DNA of 64,000 nt from assembly GCA_964475955.1 (NCBI GenBank), contig CAYYZY010000016.1:1-64000 (forward strand). The letters are read 5' to 3'. A program made the position numbers and the translations under genes. Shown here in pieces: positions 23,546-32,644 of this stretch. This stretch comes from DATKZH01 sp964475955 (GTDB taxonomy: Bacteria > Planctomycetota > Planctomycetia > Pirellulales > Thermoguttaceae). Each line of letters starts with the position of its first letter. Positions within the stretch are counted from its first letter, which is position 1. The notes beneath the pieces were generated by a model. It did not search any database. It was given only the letters and a program-made list of their open reading frames with translations, and was not told the DNA's origin.

Positions 23546-25243
23546 TCACGATTCCACGCTGAGCGTTTTCGGCACGGAATCGGGGAGCACGGCCGGCAGC
23601 TCCAGGGTGAAGCGGCTGCCTCGGCCCGGCGCGGTGTCGACCCGGATGCGGCCCCCGTGCTCGTTGAGGATCTTCTGGCTGACCGGCAGCCCCAGGCCGG
23701 TGCCGCGACTGCTCTTGTAGGAGACGAAGGGACGAAACAGGCTCTCAACCCGTTCGGGGGGGATGCCGGGCCCGTTGTCGGCCACCACGACGAAGACCTT
23801 GCCGTCGTCCATCGCGGAGCGGGTGGCCACCTCGACGCGCCCCGGGCCGTCGATCTCCGAGGCCGCGTCGACGGCGTTGGTGGCCACGTTGAGCACCGCC
23901 CGGTGAATCCCCTCCGGATCGAACACCAGCTCGGGGATCGCGTCGTCGGGTTGCCAGAGGAGTTCGACCTGGAGGTCGTCGGCCCGGCCCTGCATCAACT
24001 CGACCACGTCGCCGACCACCTCGTTCAGCCGGGCCGGGGCCAGCTCCGGCTCGCGCTCCTTGCTGAAGGTGAGCATGTCCATCACCAGGGCGGAGACCTT
24101 GTTCTGGTTCTTCTCGACGATCGTCCAGCCCTTGCGGATCACCGACTCGTCGTGGTCTGAAAGTCCCATCTCGATCAGGTAGCTTCCGCCGCGTATTCCC
24201 TGGAGGATGTTTTTGATGTGATGCGAAAGGCTGGCGATCGTCTGCCCGATGGCGGCCAGGCGCTCGGCCTGCACCATGGCCGAGTAGTACCGGGTGTCTT
24301 CCACGGCCAGGGCGGCCTGGTGGGCGATGGCGATCATCAGCTTGAGGTGGTCCTCGCTGAACTTGGTCGCGCCGCCTTTCTGGATCACCTCCTGCGGGGA
24401 GGTCGACGTGTCGATGTAGATCACGCCCACCACGTCGTAGCGGCCCTGCATGGGTACGCAGATCGCTTCGCGGATGCCCGCCTGGAGGATGCTCGCCGCC
24501 GGGTTCCAGCGGTCGTCCTGCCGGGCGTCGCTGGTCAGCACGCCCTCGTTCCGCTCGGTCACGTAGTCGAGGATCGTCTTGCTGATCGTGATCTTGTCGC
24601 CGTCCCGCGCCCCGGCCCGGGTGCGGCGCACCTTCGGCTCCAGGGCCCCGGTCTGGGCGTTGACCAGCATGATGCAGCCGCGGTCGGCCTCGACCCACTC
24701 AAAGATCAGCTCCATGATCCGCTGGAGCAACTGGTCGATGTCGAGCGTGTGGCTGACGGCCAGCGCCGTGCGGTACATCACCTGGAGGTTGCTGCGCGCC
24801 CGGGCGAGCCAGGAGTTCTGCGGCAGCTCGGTCTCGTGCCGGAACACGCGGCTCCCCTCCGCGTGGCTCAACGAATGGATGATGTGCGACTCGTCGCCCG
24901 GTTGCCGGTCGGAGTCGATGCTGATCTGGTCGGTCAGGTCCTCGGAGGAATCTTCGGCCGGGCGTGTGAAGAGCATCAGGGTGCCGCCGAGCTGCACCTG
25001 GTCGCCGCTGGCAAGCCGGTGCTCCGCGACGCGCTCTCCGTTGACGAACGTCCCGTTGGAGCTGTTCAGGTCGACCAGGAGGTAGCCGCCGTCGCAGCGG
25101 CGGATCTCGGCGTGCTGGCGCGAGGCTTCCGTGTCGTGAAGCTGGACGGCGTTCGAGGCGTCGCGCCCCATCCCGATCGTGTCGCCTTCCAGCTCGAAGC
25201 GCGTGCCCTGGTCGTTTCCGCGGATCACAAACAGGGAAGGCAC
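23546..25243 (-). CDS. FHA-GAF histidine kinase
   Basis: A 565-residue sensor kinase. Residues about 1-100 are a FHA phosphothreonine-binding domain (GRDASNAVQLHD, ASRQHAEIRR, NSSNGTFVNGE). A GAF domain follows (LQRIMELIFEWVEADRGCIMLV ... GVIYIDTS). The dimerisation/phosphorylation helix contains ASLSHHIKNILQGI, with His as the likely phospho-acceptor, then the ATPase with N box NVATNAVDAA, G1 VADNGPGIPP and G2 GTGLGLPVSQKIL. No membrane helix is seen, so it is cytoplasmic. The GTG at 25243 gives VPSLFVIRGNDQG, a common FHA start. A receiver gene lies upstream on the same strand. Confidence 0.9.
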   Translation of the reverse strand: MPSLFVIRGNDQGTRFELEGDTIGMGRDASNAVQLHDTEASRQHAEIRRCDGGYLLVDLNSSNGTFVNGERVAEHRLASGDQVQLGGTLMLFTRPAEDSSEDLTDQISIDSDRQPGDESHIIHSLSHAEGSRVFRHETELPQNSWLARARSNLQVMYRTALAVSHTLDIDQLLQRIMELIFEWVEADRGCIMLVNAQTGALEPKVRRTRAGARDGDKITISKTILDYVTERNEGVLTSDARQDDRWNPAASILQAGIREAICVPMQGRYDVVGVIYIDTSTSPQEVIQKGGATKFSEDHLKLMIAIAHQAALAVEDTRYYSAMVQAERLAAIGQTIASLSHHIKNILQGIRGGSYLIEMGLSDHDESVIRKGWTIVEKNQNKVSALVMDMLTFSKEREPELAPARLNEVVGDVVELMQGRADDLQVELLWQPDDAIPELVFDPEGIHRAVLNVATNAVDAASEIDGPGRVEVATRSAMDDGKVFVVVADNGPGIPPERVESLFRPFVSYKSSRGTGLGLPVSQKILNEHGGRIRVDTAPGRGSRFTLELPAVLPDSVPKTLSVES

Positions 25244-25389
25244 GATGGCTGACTCCGCTCCGAAACCCCCCAACGGGAAATGCCGCGATTCTCGCAGCGC
25301 GCAGCACGTGGCGCCGGAAACCGAGCCGTCGCCGCGAAGATGGGGGCGGTCCGCTTCGATCGCGTCACGCCCCCAGCGGCGGGCGCGCG

Positions 25390-25770
25390 TTAAGCGCATC
25401 GGGCCAGCGCCGGCTCGGCCGCCCCCGACACTTCCTCGATTCTACGGATCAGCGGGCCGTAGTGATAGGGTTTGCGCACAAATCGGCGACCGAGCGCGCG
25501 GTCGGCCGGCCGGCGCGTGCCCAGCAGGATCGCCTGGGCGAGAAAGTCCACGAGTTCCGCCGCCCGGGCGTACGCGACCTCAGGGGTGCGGCCCAGCGAA
25601 TCGAGGTCGAGCACGACGACGTCGGGCTGATGGAACCGTGCCAGCTCGGCCCCCTGCCAGGCCCGGCCCGCCGAGAGCACCCGAAAACCCCGCCGCTGGA
25701 GGGCGGTGGTGAGCACCTCGCGGGTCTCTTCCGAACGATCGACGATCAATACGCAGCACCCCGTGGCCAA
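25390..25770 (-). CDS. Atypical response regulator receiver domain
   Basis: A 126-residue stand-alone receiver. The N-terminal strand VLIVDRSEETREVL replaces the second acidic residue of the usual DD pair with Arg, which should weaken magnesium binding. The phospho-acceptor Asp is in VVVLDLDSLG and the conserved Lys in RFVRKPYHYG. No output domain is present. It uses a TTG start at 25770. It lies 147 bases upstream of the FHA-GAF kinase on the same strand, a natural partner. Confidence 0.7.
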   Translation of the reverse strand: MATGCCVLIVDRSEETREVLTTALQRRGFRVLSAGRAWQGAELARFHQPDVVVLDLDSLGRTPEVAYARAAELVDFLAQAILLGTRRPADRALGRRFVRKPYHYGPLIRRIEEVSGAAEPALARCA

Positions 25771-26036
25771 AGCCGTCTCCCTTGTTCAGATGTCCGCCCG
25801 GATTCGGTTCGCCGACAGCCCTCCGCACGTCGCCCGCCGCACGAAGGGGCCGGAGCATAGCGAGCGGCGCGGCGTGTGTCAAAGCGAGTTCGATAGGAGG
25901 CCCGCTTGCGATGCTTGACCCTGTCCGTTAGGCGGGCGAGAATTGGGGCGATCTCGGTCGTTTGCGCGAGGCGGCAGTGAGCGGCCGAGCCGGTCCTGTT
26001 TTTTCATTTTTCCTAGATCCGCGCCCCGGTGTCACC

Positions 26037-28085
26037 ATGAGAAGCCGAGAGTCTTCCCGTCGCCGACTATTACTGCGAGCCCGCCTTCTCGCGCTCGCGG
26101 CACTGCTGGTCTCGGCGGCATGGGCGGGATGGGCCCAGGGGGAGGATCACGCGGCGGCCGAGCGGCGGTTGGCCGATACGGCCCGGTACCTGGCCTCCGA
26201 CGAATTGGAGGGTCGCGGCATCGGCACCGAAGGGCTCGACCGCGCGGCCGAGCACATCGCCACGCGGCTGGCCGAGTTGGGCCTGAAGACCGACCTCGTG
26301 GGCGGCACCCCCTATCAGACCTTCCGCATCCCCACCCGCTCGAAGCTCGGCGACGAGAACGTCCTGGCGCTGGTCGGCCCACCTACCGAAGAGGGGGGCG
26401 AGCCGGTCCGGATCGATTTGCACTTGGGCGAAGACTTCACACCCATGGCGATGAGCGGATCGGGGAGGCTCGACCTGCCGTTGGTCTTCGCCGGCTACGG
26501 AATCACGGCAAGGGAGGAAGGATACGACGACTACGCAGAAATCGAGGCCGAGGGCGACGCGGTCGTGGTCCTCCGGCACGAGCCGCAGCAGGACGATCCC
26601 GAGAGCCTGTTTGCCGGGACCGAGAACTCCGAGCACGCCCCGTTTCGCCGCAAGGTGTCGAACGCCTACGAGCACGAGGCCGAGGCCGTCCTCTTCTGCA
26701 CCGACGGGTTCACGATTCATCGCAACCTGACCCAGGCCCACCAGAAGTGGCAGGCCGCCCTCGATCGGCTGGCCGAACAGCATGCCGCCTACAAGAAGAA
26801 CGCGAGCCCGACCTCGGAGAAGATCGAAACGCAGCGCGAGCGGATCGTCGAGCTGCTCGAGACCGTGCGCGCCCGGGGCGACGAGATCGAGGCGGCGGTC
26901 GACCCACTGCTCCCCTTCGGCGCAGCCGGGCGGGACGGCGCCGCGCGCGATTTCCCGGTGGTCTTCTGCCGCCGGGAGCCGCTGGGCCGCGTGTGCGAGG
27001 CCGCCCTGGACACGGACCTGGCGACCCTCGAACGCCGCATCGACGAGCGGTTCGAGCCCCAAAGCGCCCCGCTGGCCGGCTGGCGCGTGGTGGGGCACGT
27101 CGAGGTGGAGCGCGAAGTGGCCGAGGTGAAAAATGTCCTGGCCGTGCTCGAGGGCGAGGGGCCGCTGGCCGACGAGACGCTCGTCATCGGCGCCCATTAC
27201 GACCACCTCGGCCGAAAAGCCTCCAAGTCGGGCGACTCCGCGGCGGGGGCGGTGTACAACGGGGCCGACGACAACGCCTCGGGCGTGGCCGTGATGCTCG
27301 AGATCGCCCGGTCGCTGGCCCGGCGCGACGAACCGCTGCGGCGGCGCGTCCTCTTCATCGGGTTCACGGCCGAGGAGCGCGGCCTGATCGGGAGCCAGTA
27401 CTACGTCGACCATCCCCTGTTCCCGATCGAGAAGACGATCGCCGTGCTCAACCTCGACATGGTCGGCCGCCTGCGCGACGACAAGCTGATCGTCGGCGGC
27501 GCCGGCACGGCCCTCCAGTTCGACGCGCTGCTCGACCGGCTCGGCTCCTCGCACGGCCTCCAGTTGACCAAGCAGCCGAGTGGGCACGGCCCGAGCGACC
27601 ACGCGTCGTTTTACGCTGCCAAGGTTCCGGCGATGCACTTCTTCACCGGGCTGCACGGCGACGTACACCGGCCGAGCGACCAGTTCGAGAAGCTGAAGGT
27701 CGCGGGGATGCGGCGCATCGGGGCGATGGTGAGCGAGCTGGCCGTCGCGCTGGCCAACGCCGACCAGCCGCCGGAGTACGCGGCGACCGGCCCGCGCCGC
27801 GTGCCGCCCAGCGGCGGCAAACGCCCCTATTTCGGCACCGTGCCCGACTTCTCCCACACGGGGCCGGGCTACGGCATCCGCGGCGTGGTCGACGGCAGCC
27901 CGGCCCAGAAGGCGGGCCTCCAGGGCGGCGACGTGATCGCCCGCCTGGGCGAGAGCCGCATCGGCAGCCTCGAGGACTTCGACAGCGCCCTGCGCAAGCA
28001 CAAGGCGGGCGAGCGCGTCGAGGTCGTCGTCGAGCGGTCCGGCAAGGAGCACGTCTTCCAGGCGACCCTCGAGGCGCCGCGTTGA
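26037..28085 (+). CDS. Secreted M28 family metallopeptidase with PDZ domain
   Basis: A 682-residue zinc aminopeptidase-like protein. The signal peptide is ARLLALAALLVSAAWAGWAQ (cleavage near residue 35). A PA-like segment follows (LPLVFAGYGIT). Zinc ligands and catalytic residues appear in order: GAHYDHLG (His), NGADDNASG (Asp), FTAEERGLIG (Glu-Glu), NLDMVGR (Asp), and FFTGLHGDVHRPSD (His). The last 90 residues form a PDZ domain (GIRGVVDGSPAQKAGLQGGD). A helical insert at about 230-290 (AHQKWQAALDRLAEQ) is unusual. The ATG at 26037 is chosen because it places the signal peptide at the N-terminus. Confidence 0.9.
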   Translation: MRSRESSRRRLLLRARLLALAALLVSAAWAGWAQGEDHAAAERRLADTARYLASDELEGRGIGTEGLDRAAEHIATRLAELGLKTDLVGGTPYQTFRIPTRSKLGDENVLALVGPPTEEGGEPVRIDLHLGEDFTPMAMSGSGRLDLPLVFAGYGITAREEGYDDYAEIEAEGDAVVVLRHEPQQDDPESLFAGTENSEHAPFRRKVSNAYEHEAEAVLFCTDGFTIHRNLTQAHQKWQAALDRLAEQHAAYKKNASPTSEKIETQRERIVELLETVRARGDEIEAAVDPLLPFGAAGRDGAARDFPVVFCRREPLGRVCEAALDTDLATLERRIDERFEPQSAPLAGWRVVGHVEVEREVAEVKNVLAVLEGEGPLADETLVIGAHYDHLGRKASKSGDSAAGAVYNGADDNASGVAVMLEIARSLARRDEPLRRRVLFIGFTAEERGLIGSQYYVDHPLFPIEKTIAVLNLDMVGRLRDDKLIVGGAGTALQFDALLDRLGSSHGLQLTKQPSGHGPSDHASFYAAKVPAMHFFTGLHGDVHRPSDQFEKLKVAGMRRIGAMVSELAVALANADQPPEYAATGPRRVPPSGGKRPYFGTVPDFSHTGPGYGIRGVVDGSPAQKAGLQGGDVIARLGESRIGSLEDFDSALRKHKAGERVEVVVERSGKEHVFQATLEAPR

Positions 28086-28126
28086 GCCGAGCCCGTCGCA
28101 TCGACGCGAGTCGCCGATTCTCAGAG

Positions 28127-28211
28127 TGCCGAAGGCGAGACTCGAACTCGCACGGGGTTAACCCCCACTAGGTCCTGAACCTAGCGCGTCTGCCAATTCC
28201 GCCACTTCGGC
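28127..28211 (-). tRNA. tRNA-Leu (anticodon CAG)
   Basis: Acceptor stem GCCGAAG (28211 downward) pairs with CTTCGGC near 28128. The D region GGCGGAATTGGCAGACGCGC and the anticodon arm CTAGGTTCAGGACCTAG (loop TTCAGGA, anticodon CAG) are followed by a long variable arm (TGGGGGTTAACCCC) and GTTCGAGTC in the T loop. The long variable arm fits class II leucine tRNA. The 3' CCA is not encoded. Confidence 0.95.
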
Positions 28212-28656
28212 TCGCGGCTTCTCTATCTTTGTAGGGCACTCCGGTCGCCAGTGCAAGCCCTTACGGGGAAGTTTGGGCCCCACGCCGGCCGGGCGACGGA
28301 GCCAAAGTCGGTCGTCTGCTCGGAGGTGCCGGCAAAACGGGGACAGGCTTCCCAAAACAGGGGACAGGCACCCTCGCTCTGCCGAGGAAGCAGCGGTCAT
28401 CCGGCCCAAACCGGGAGCCGGTCCCCGTTTTGTCATCCGTTCTTAACATCTTATGCGCCATGAAGTTCGGTCGCCGCGTGATCGGGCGATTCGTCTTGTG
28501 AGATGGGAGGGGGCCCGCTAAAATACCTGCCCCCACCGGGCGGGCGCGGGCCTCCTCGTGCCTGCGGGGCGGCAAGTTGGGGCAGCGACTTGGACGGACC
28601 GGGTGCCGACCGTCGATCGGGCAGGTTCGCAGCCAGCAATCCCACGGAATCGGCCC
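28212..28656. other. Intergenic region with a GGGGACAGGC palindrome
   Basis: A 445-base gap between tRNA-Leu and the RND gene. At 28334-28433 it carries aaaacggggacaggc, a second gggGACAGGCA unit and the facing ggtccccgtttt, annotated separately. I saw no gene in the rest. Confidence 0.5.
28334..28433. repeat. AAAACGGGGACAGGC ... GGTCCCCGTTTT inverted repeat (REP-like)
   Basis: The arms AAAACGGGGAC (28334) and GTCCCCGTTTT (about 28421-28431) are complementary; a second direct unit AAAACAGGGGACAGGCA starts at about 28353. From general knowledge, sequences of this form (GGGGACAGGCACC with a complementary arm) are dispersed in many bacterial genomes, some linked to REP-associated transposases. 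No transposase gene is near. Confidence 0.7.
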
Positions 28657-31473
28657 ATGTCGGCGGAACGGACGCCGCAGGCGGAACCTTCGCTTTTGGC
28701 GCGGCCCCTGGCGTGGATCACGCGCCAGGTGGTCCGCTTCCCCCTGCCCGTGCTGGTGACGGCCGTCGCGCTGGCGGTCTTCTCCATCGCGCTGGCCGTG
28801 GGGCGGCTCGGGTTCCGCACCAGCCGGCTCGACCTGCTGAACCCGAACAGCCACTTCAACCGCCTCTGGATCGAGTACATCAACGAGTTCGGCGAGGCCG
28901 ACGACGTGCTCGTGGTGGTCGAGGGCGACGATCGCGAGCAGGTGTTGCCCGTGCTGGAGGAGGTCTCCACGGCGCTTGCCCGGCAGGACCGGCTGTTCCA
29001 AGCGATCCTGCACGAGGTGGACCTGTCGAAGATCCGCGGCAAGGGGCTGCACTATCTGCCCCAGCGCGACCTGGAGGAGCTCGACCGTTTCCTGGGCGAA
29101 GTCGCGCCCGTCGTGGGGGGCGAGTGGTCGCGGCTCAGCCTGGGCAACATGGCCCGGCGACTGGCGGCAAGCCTGGAACGAGCCCGGTCGACGGGCGATC
29201 CCGCGGTGGCCCGGGCGGCGCATTCGGAAGCCGCCCGAGTGGCGGCAAGCCTGCTCGAAGCCTTAGGCCCGGCGGCCACGTACCGCCCGCCCTGGCCGGA
29301 GATGCCCCGCTCGATCGCGACGCTGAGCGAGCTGAGTTCGGAGTATTTTCTCACGTGCCAGGGCCGGATGGGCTTCGTCCTGCTGCAACTGGCCGAAGAC
29401 CGCAATGAGAGCTTCGCCCAGGGGAGCGACTCAATCGACGCCCTGCGCAGCCTGATTGCCCAGGCGCAGGCCCGGCACCCGGAAACCAAGATCGGGCTGA
29501 CCGGCCTGCCGGTGATGGAAAACGACGAGATGCGGTCGAGCCGGGTCGCCATGATGAAGGCGAGTCTGTTGTCGCTGTTCGGGGTCGCCTGCCTGTTCGT
29601 CGCCGGGTTCGGCGGGCTGAGGCACCCGTTGATGACGGTCGCCGCGCTCTTGCTGGCCATCGGCTGGTCGCTCGGCTACATCACGCTGGCGGTGGGGCAC
29701 CTGAACATCCTGAGCATTTCCTTCGGCGTCATCCTGATCGGGCTGGGGATCGACTTCGGGGTACACTACGTCGCCCGATACCTTCAGCTTCGGGCGACGG
29801 TGCACTCGGCCAACGAGGCGCTGGCTCAGACGGCCGGCGGCGTGGGGCCGGGGATCGTCACCGGGGCGGTCACCACCGCCATCGCGTTCCTCATGGCGGG
29901 GTTGACGGAGTTCACCGGCGTGGCCGAGCTGGGCGTGATCGCCGGGGGCGGCGTGTTGCTCTGCTGCCTGGGGGCGATTCTCGTTCTGCCGGCGATGATC
30001 CACCTCTCCGACGCCGCGAATCCGCGCCGCCTGTTCCCCTCGCCGCTCGACGTACACGGCTGGCTCCGCCCGCTGTTCTCCAGGCCGGGCGTGCTGCTGG
30101 CGGTCACGCTGGCCGGGACGGCGCTGGTCTCGTTGGGGATCGGCCGCCTCGATTACGACCACAACCTGCTCAACCTCCAGCCGGCCGGCCTGGAGAGCGT
30201 GGAGCTGGAGCGCAAGCTGCTGGCCGAGAGCGACCGGAGCGTGTGGTTCGCCCTGTCGATCGCCGAGAGCCGCGAGGAGCTTTTGGCGCGCAAGGAGCAG
30301 TTCCTGAAGCTGTCGTCGGTGGAACGGGTGGAGGAGATCGCCTCGCTCTTCCCCGCCGACGACGGCACGAAGCGCCGGATCATCGCGCGGATCGCGAGCC
30401 GGCTCGCCCGACTGCCCGAGCGCCCGCCAGTGATCCCCTGCGATCCGCCCGACGAACTGGGGCAACTACTGGCCCATCTCCAGGCGGTGACGGCCGGAAG
30501 TCCGCAGGCGGAGCGCACGGGCCGGCAGTTGGGTCAGGTGCGCGCGGCGCTGCGGAGCATGTCGCCGTCGGAGTGCTACCGGCGGCTCTCGGCGTATCAG
30601 CACCACATGGCGGGCGACCTGCTGAGTCGGCTCCACGTGCTGCGGAGCATGGCCAACCCGGAGCCGCCGCAACTGGCCGACCTGCCCGAGGGCCTCGTGC
30701 AGCGGTTCGTGGCCAAGGACGGCAACAAGTTCCTGCTTCAGATCTACAGCAAGGGCGACATCTGGGACATGGAGGCGATGGAGCAGTTCGTGGCCGACGT
30801 GCGGAGCGTCGACGAGCGGGCGACGGGCAACCCGCTTCAGACGTACGAGGCCTCGCGCCAGATGAAGCGGAGCTACGTCCATGCGGCCTGGTACGCGCTG
30901 GGGGCGATTTTGGTCGCGCTGTTCCTCGACTTCCGCACGGTCCGCCATACCCTGCTGGCCATGCTGCCGGTGGGTCTGGGCATGCTCCAACTGTTCGGGC
31001 TCCTCGGGTTGCTCGATATCCCGCTGAACCCGGCCAACCTGATCGTGTTGCCGTTGATCCTGGGGATTGGGATCGACGACGGCGTACACGTGGTGCACGA
31101 TTTCCGTCGTCAGACCGGGCCGTACCGGATGAGTCCTTCCACGGCCAGCTCGGTATTGATCACGTCGCTGACCACGATGGTCGGCTTCGGGAGCCTGATG
31201 ATCGCGAGTCATCAAGGGCTGCAAAGCCTGGGGCGCGTGCTGACGATCGGCGTAAGCTGCTGTTTGTTTACTTCGTTGGTGATGGTACCGGCCCTGCTGG
31301 CCTGGGCCTCGCGGATGCGGGCGGCGGGCCCCGCTACCGAGGTAGAGAACGTCCGCCCGGCCGCCGAGCCGCAGCGAATCCGCCGTGTCGATCCGGCCCA
31401 CTTTCCGGGCACGAGCGGTCGGGCGGTCCCCCGACCGCACCGAGTGGAGCGGAGGGAGTCGAGCCATCGCTGA
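28657..31473 (+). CDS. RND/MMPL family transporter (HpnN-like)
   Basis: A 938-residue inner-membrane transporter. It has two RND halves, each with one helix, a large periplasmic loop and a five-helix bundle: LPVLVTAVALAVFSIALAVG near residue 30, then VILIGLGIDFGVHYVARYL in the first bundle; the second half has LDFRTVRHTLLAMLPVGLGM and LPLILGIGIDDGVHVVHDF. The paired GLGIDFGVH / GIGIDDGVH segments are the hallmark of the MMPL/HpnN group, which moves hopanoids or other lipids to the outer membrane. The ATG at 28657 is chosen over an upstream start in unrelated sequence. No hopanoid genes lie nearby, so the substrate is open. Confidence 0.85.
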   Translation: MSAERTPQAEPSLLARPLAWITRQVVRFPLPVLVTAVALAVFSIALAVGRLGFRTSRLDLLNPNSHFNRLWIEYINEFGEADDVLVVVEGDDREQVLPVLEEVSTALARQDRLFQAILHEVDLSKIRGKGLHYLPQRDLEELDRFLGEVAPVVGGEWSRLSLGNMARRLAASLERARSTGDPAVARAAHSEAARVAASLLEALGPAATYRPPWPEMPRSIATLSELSSEYFLTCQGRMGFVLLQLAEDRNESFAQGSDSIDALRSLIAQAQARHPETKIGLTGLPVMENDEMRSSRVAMMKASLLSLFGVACLFVAGFGGLRHPLMTVAALLLAIGWSLGYITLAVGHLNILSISFGVILIGLGIDFGVHYVARYLQLRATVHSANEALAQTAGGVGPGIVTGAVTTAIAFLMAGLTEFTGVAELGVIAGGGVLLCCLGAILVLPAMIHLSDAANPRRLFPSPLDVHGWLRPLFSRPGVLLAVTLAGTALVSLGIGRLDYDHNLLNLQPAGLESVELERKLLAESDRSVWFALSIAESREELLARKEQFLKLSSVERVEEIASLFPADDGTKRRIIARIASRLARLPERPPVIPCDPPDELGQLLAHLQAVTAGSPQAERTGRQLGQVRAALRSMSPSECYRRLSAYQHHMAGDLLSRLHVLRSMANPEPPQLADLPEGLVQRFVAKDGNKFLLQIYSKGDIWDMEAMEQFVADVRSVDERATGNPLQTYEASRQMKRSYVHAAWYALGAILVALFLDFRTVRHTLLAMLPVGLGMLQLFGLLGLLDIPLNPANLIVLPLILGIGIDDGVHVVHDFRRQTGPYRMSPSTASSVLITSLTTMVGFGSLMIASHQGLQSLGRVLTIGVSCCLFTSLVMVPALLAWASRMRAAGPATEVENVRPAAEPQRIRRVDPAHFPGTSGRAVPRPHRVERRESSHR

Positions 31474-31593
31474 AGATCGTTCAGCGGCGCGGACTTGCCC
31501 GGCTTCCCTCTTCTGGGGCGGCATGGTAAGGTTAGGGGTTTGGACATCGACGCGTGGAGAGAATCGAGACCCTTCAGCGAGAGGTTTGTGGGG

Positions 31594-31692
31594 ATGGCCA
31601 AGCCGCAACGGAAGATCAAGAAAGCCAATCACGGGAAGCGTCCTGCGAGCAGCAAGGCGCGCAAGTCGAAGCGCAGAGAAGTCCGTACCTGA
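31594..31692 (+). CDS. Very small lysine/arginine-rich protein (32 residues)
   Basis: The frame MAKPQRKIKKANHGKRPASS then a further 12 mostly basic residues ends at 31692. AGAGG lies 9-13 bases upstream of the ATG at 31594. About half of the residues are Lys or Arg, as in tiny ribosomal proteins such as bTHX, but I cannot assign it to one. It is isolated between the RND gene and the FabZ-like gene. The reading frame, ribosome binding site and composition favour a real gene. Confidence 0.55.
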   Translation: MAKPQRKIKKANHGKRPASSKARKSKRREVRT

Positions 31693-32026
31693 GACGCCCC
31701 GTTCCCCGCCGGAACCGGTGCGCCGGCGCGAATCGGGTTTCGCGCGGGTGGTTCGTACTACAGCGTAAGATCGACCAACGGCCGACTCCGACGTGAAGCG
31801 GGGCAAAACGCGTAATCACTTTGGGAAACCTGGACACCGCTCCAACCTGCCCAATCCGGCATCCGAGTCGAACCTGCGCTATCGTATTCGCGGGCCCCTC
31901 CTGCGAGGCCCGCGCCGGAGGGGGGATCGGCTGCGGGCGGGGACGGCGTTGCCTCCGTGGCGTGCCGCTGGTCCAGTCCATCTGCCAGGCTGAACTGAGA
32001 ATCGACCACCGACGAAGGAGTCCGGC
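31693..32026. other. Intergenic region, nothing recognised
   Basis: A 334-base gap upstream of the FabZ-like gene. It contains a short hairpin (CGGGCC/GGCCCG near 31889-31911) and no gene with a plausible start or family resemblance. Confidence 0.4.
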
Positions 32027-32536
32027 GTGACGAAGAAGGCGCTGATCCTCGACCCTTCGGAGTACGATCTGAATCACGTGATCGCCGACATCGAGGAGAT
32101 CCGTCGTCACAATCGCCAGCGGTTCGAGATGGAGCAACTGACGGCGATCTGTTACGAGGATCCCGAGCGGCATATCTGCGTGGGGTACAAGGACTTGGGG
32201 CCCGACGAGTTCTGGGTCCGCGGGCACATGCCGGGTGCGCCGATCATGCCGGGCGTGGTCATGTGCGAGGCGGCGGCCCAGATGGCCAGCTACTACACGC
32301 AGAAGCAACGGCTGATGGAGACGGCCATGGTCGGGTTCGGCGGGCTGAAGGACGTACGGTTCCGCGGCGTGGTGCGTCCGGGGGAGCGTTTCGTGATCGT
32401 GGCCCAGTTGCTCCGGGTGCGCAAGGCGATGCTCACCTGTCAGTTCCAGTGCCTCGTGCGGGAAAACATGGTCTGCGACGGCATCATCAAGGGAATCCCG
32501 CTGCCCGACGACGTCATCGCCAACGCGGACTCTTGA
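32027..32536 (+). CDS. FabZ-like 3-hydroxyacyl-ACP dehydratase
   Basis: A 169-residue hotdog-fold protein. The catalytic segment GHMPGAPIMPGVVMCEAAAQ supplies His67 and Glu81, the FabZ dyad. FRGVVRPGERFVIVAQLLR and MLTCQFQCLVRENMVCDGII complete the fold. The first 40 residues (LDPSEYDLNHVIADIEEIRR) extend beyond the usual FabZ start, so this may be a specialised paralog for a lipid or polyketide route rather than the housekeeping enzyme. The GTG at 32027 follows GAAGGAG closely, which supports it. Confidence 0.8.
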   Translation: MTKKALILDPSEYDLNHVIADIEEIRRHNRQRFEMEQLTAICYEDPERHICVGYKDLGPDEFWVRGHMPGAPIMPGVVMCEAAAQMASYYTQKQRLMETAMVGFGGLKDVRFRGVVRPGERFVIVAQLLRVRKAMLTCQFQCLVRENMVCDGIIKGIPLPDDVIANADS

Positions 32537-32644
32537 CGCGCGAGCAGGCCCTCCGCTGGTTGGGGAGGTTGCGGACCCGACGGGCGGCCCGAGGCGCGCC
32601 GTCCGCGCCGCAACGAGGCCCCATCACCCAGGGCACCACCGGCG

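Noticed and set aside
31889..31911. Hairpin CGGGCC/GGCCCG as a riboswitch or terminator
   Set aside because: It is short, has no T-run and no conserved aptamer features.
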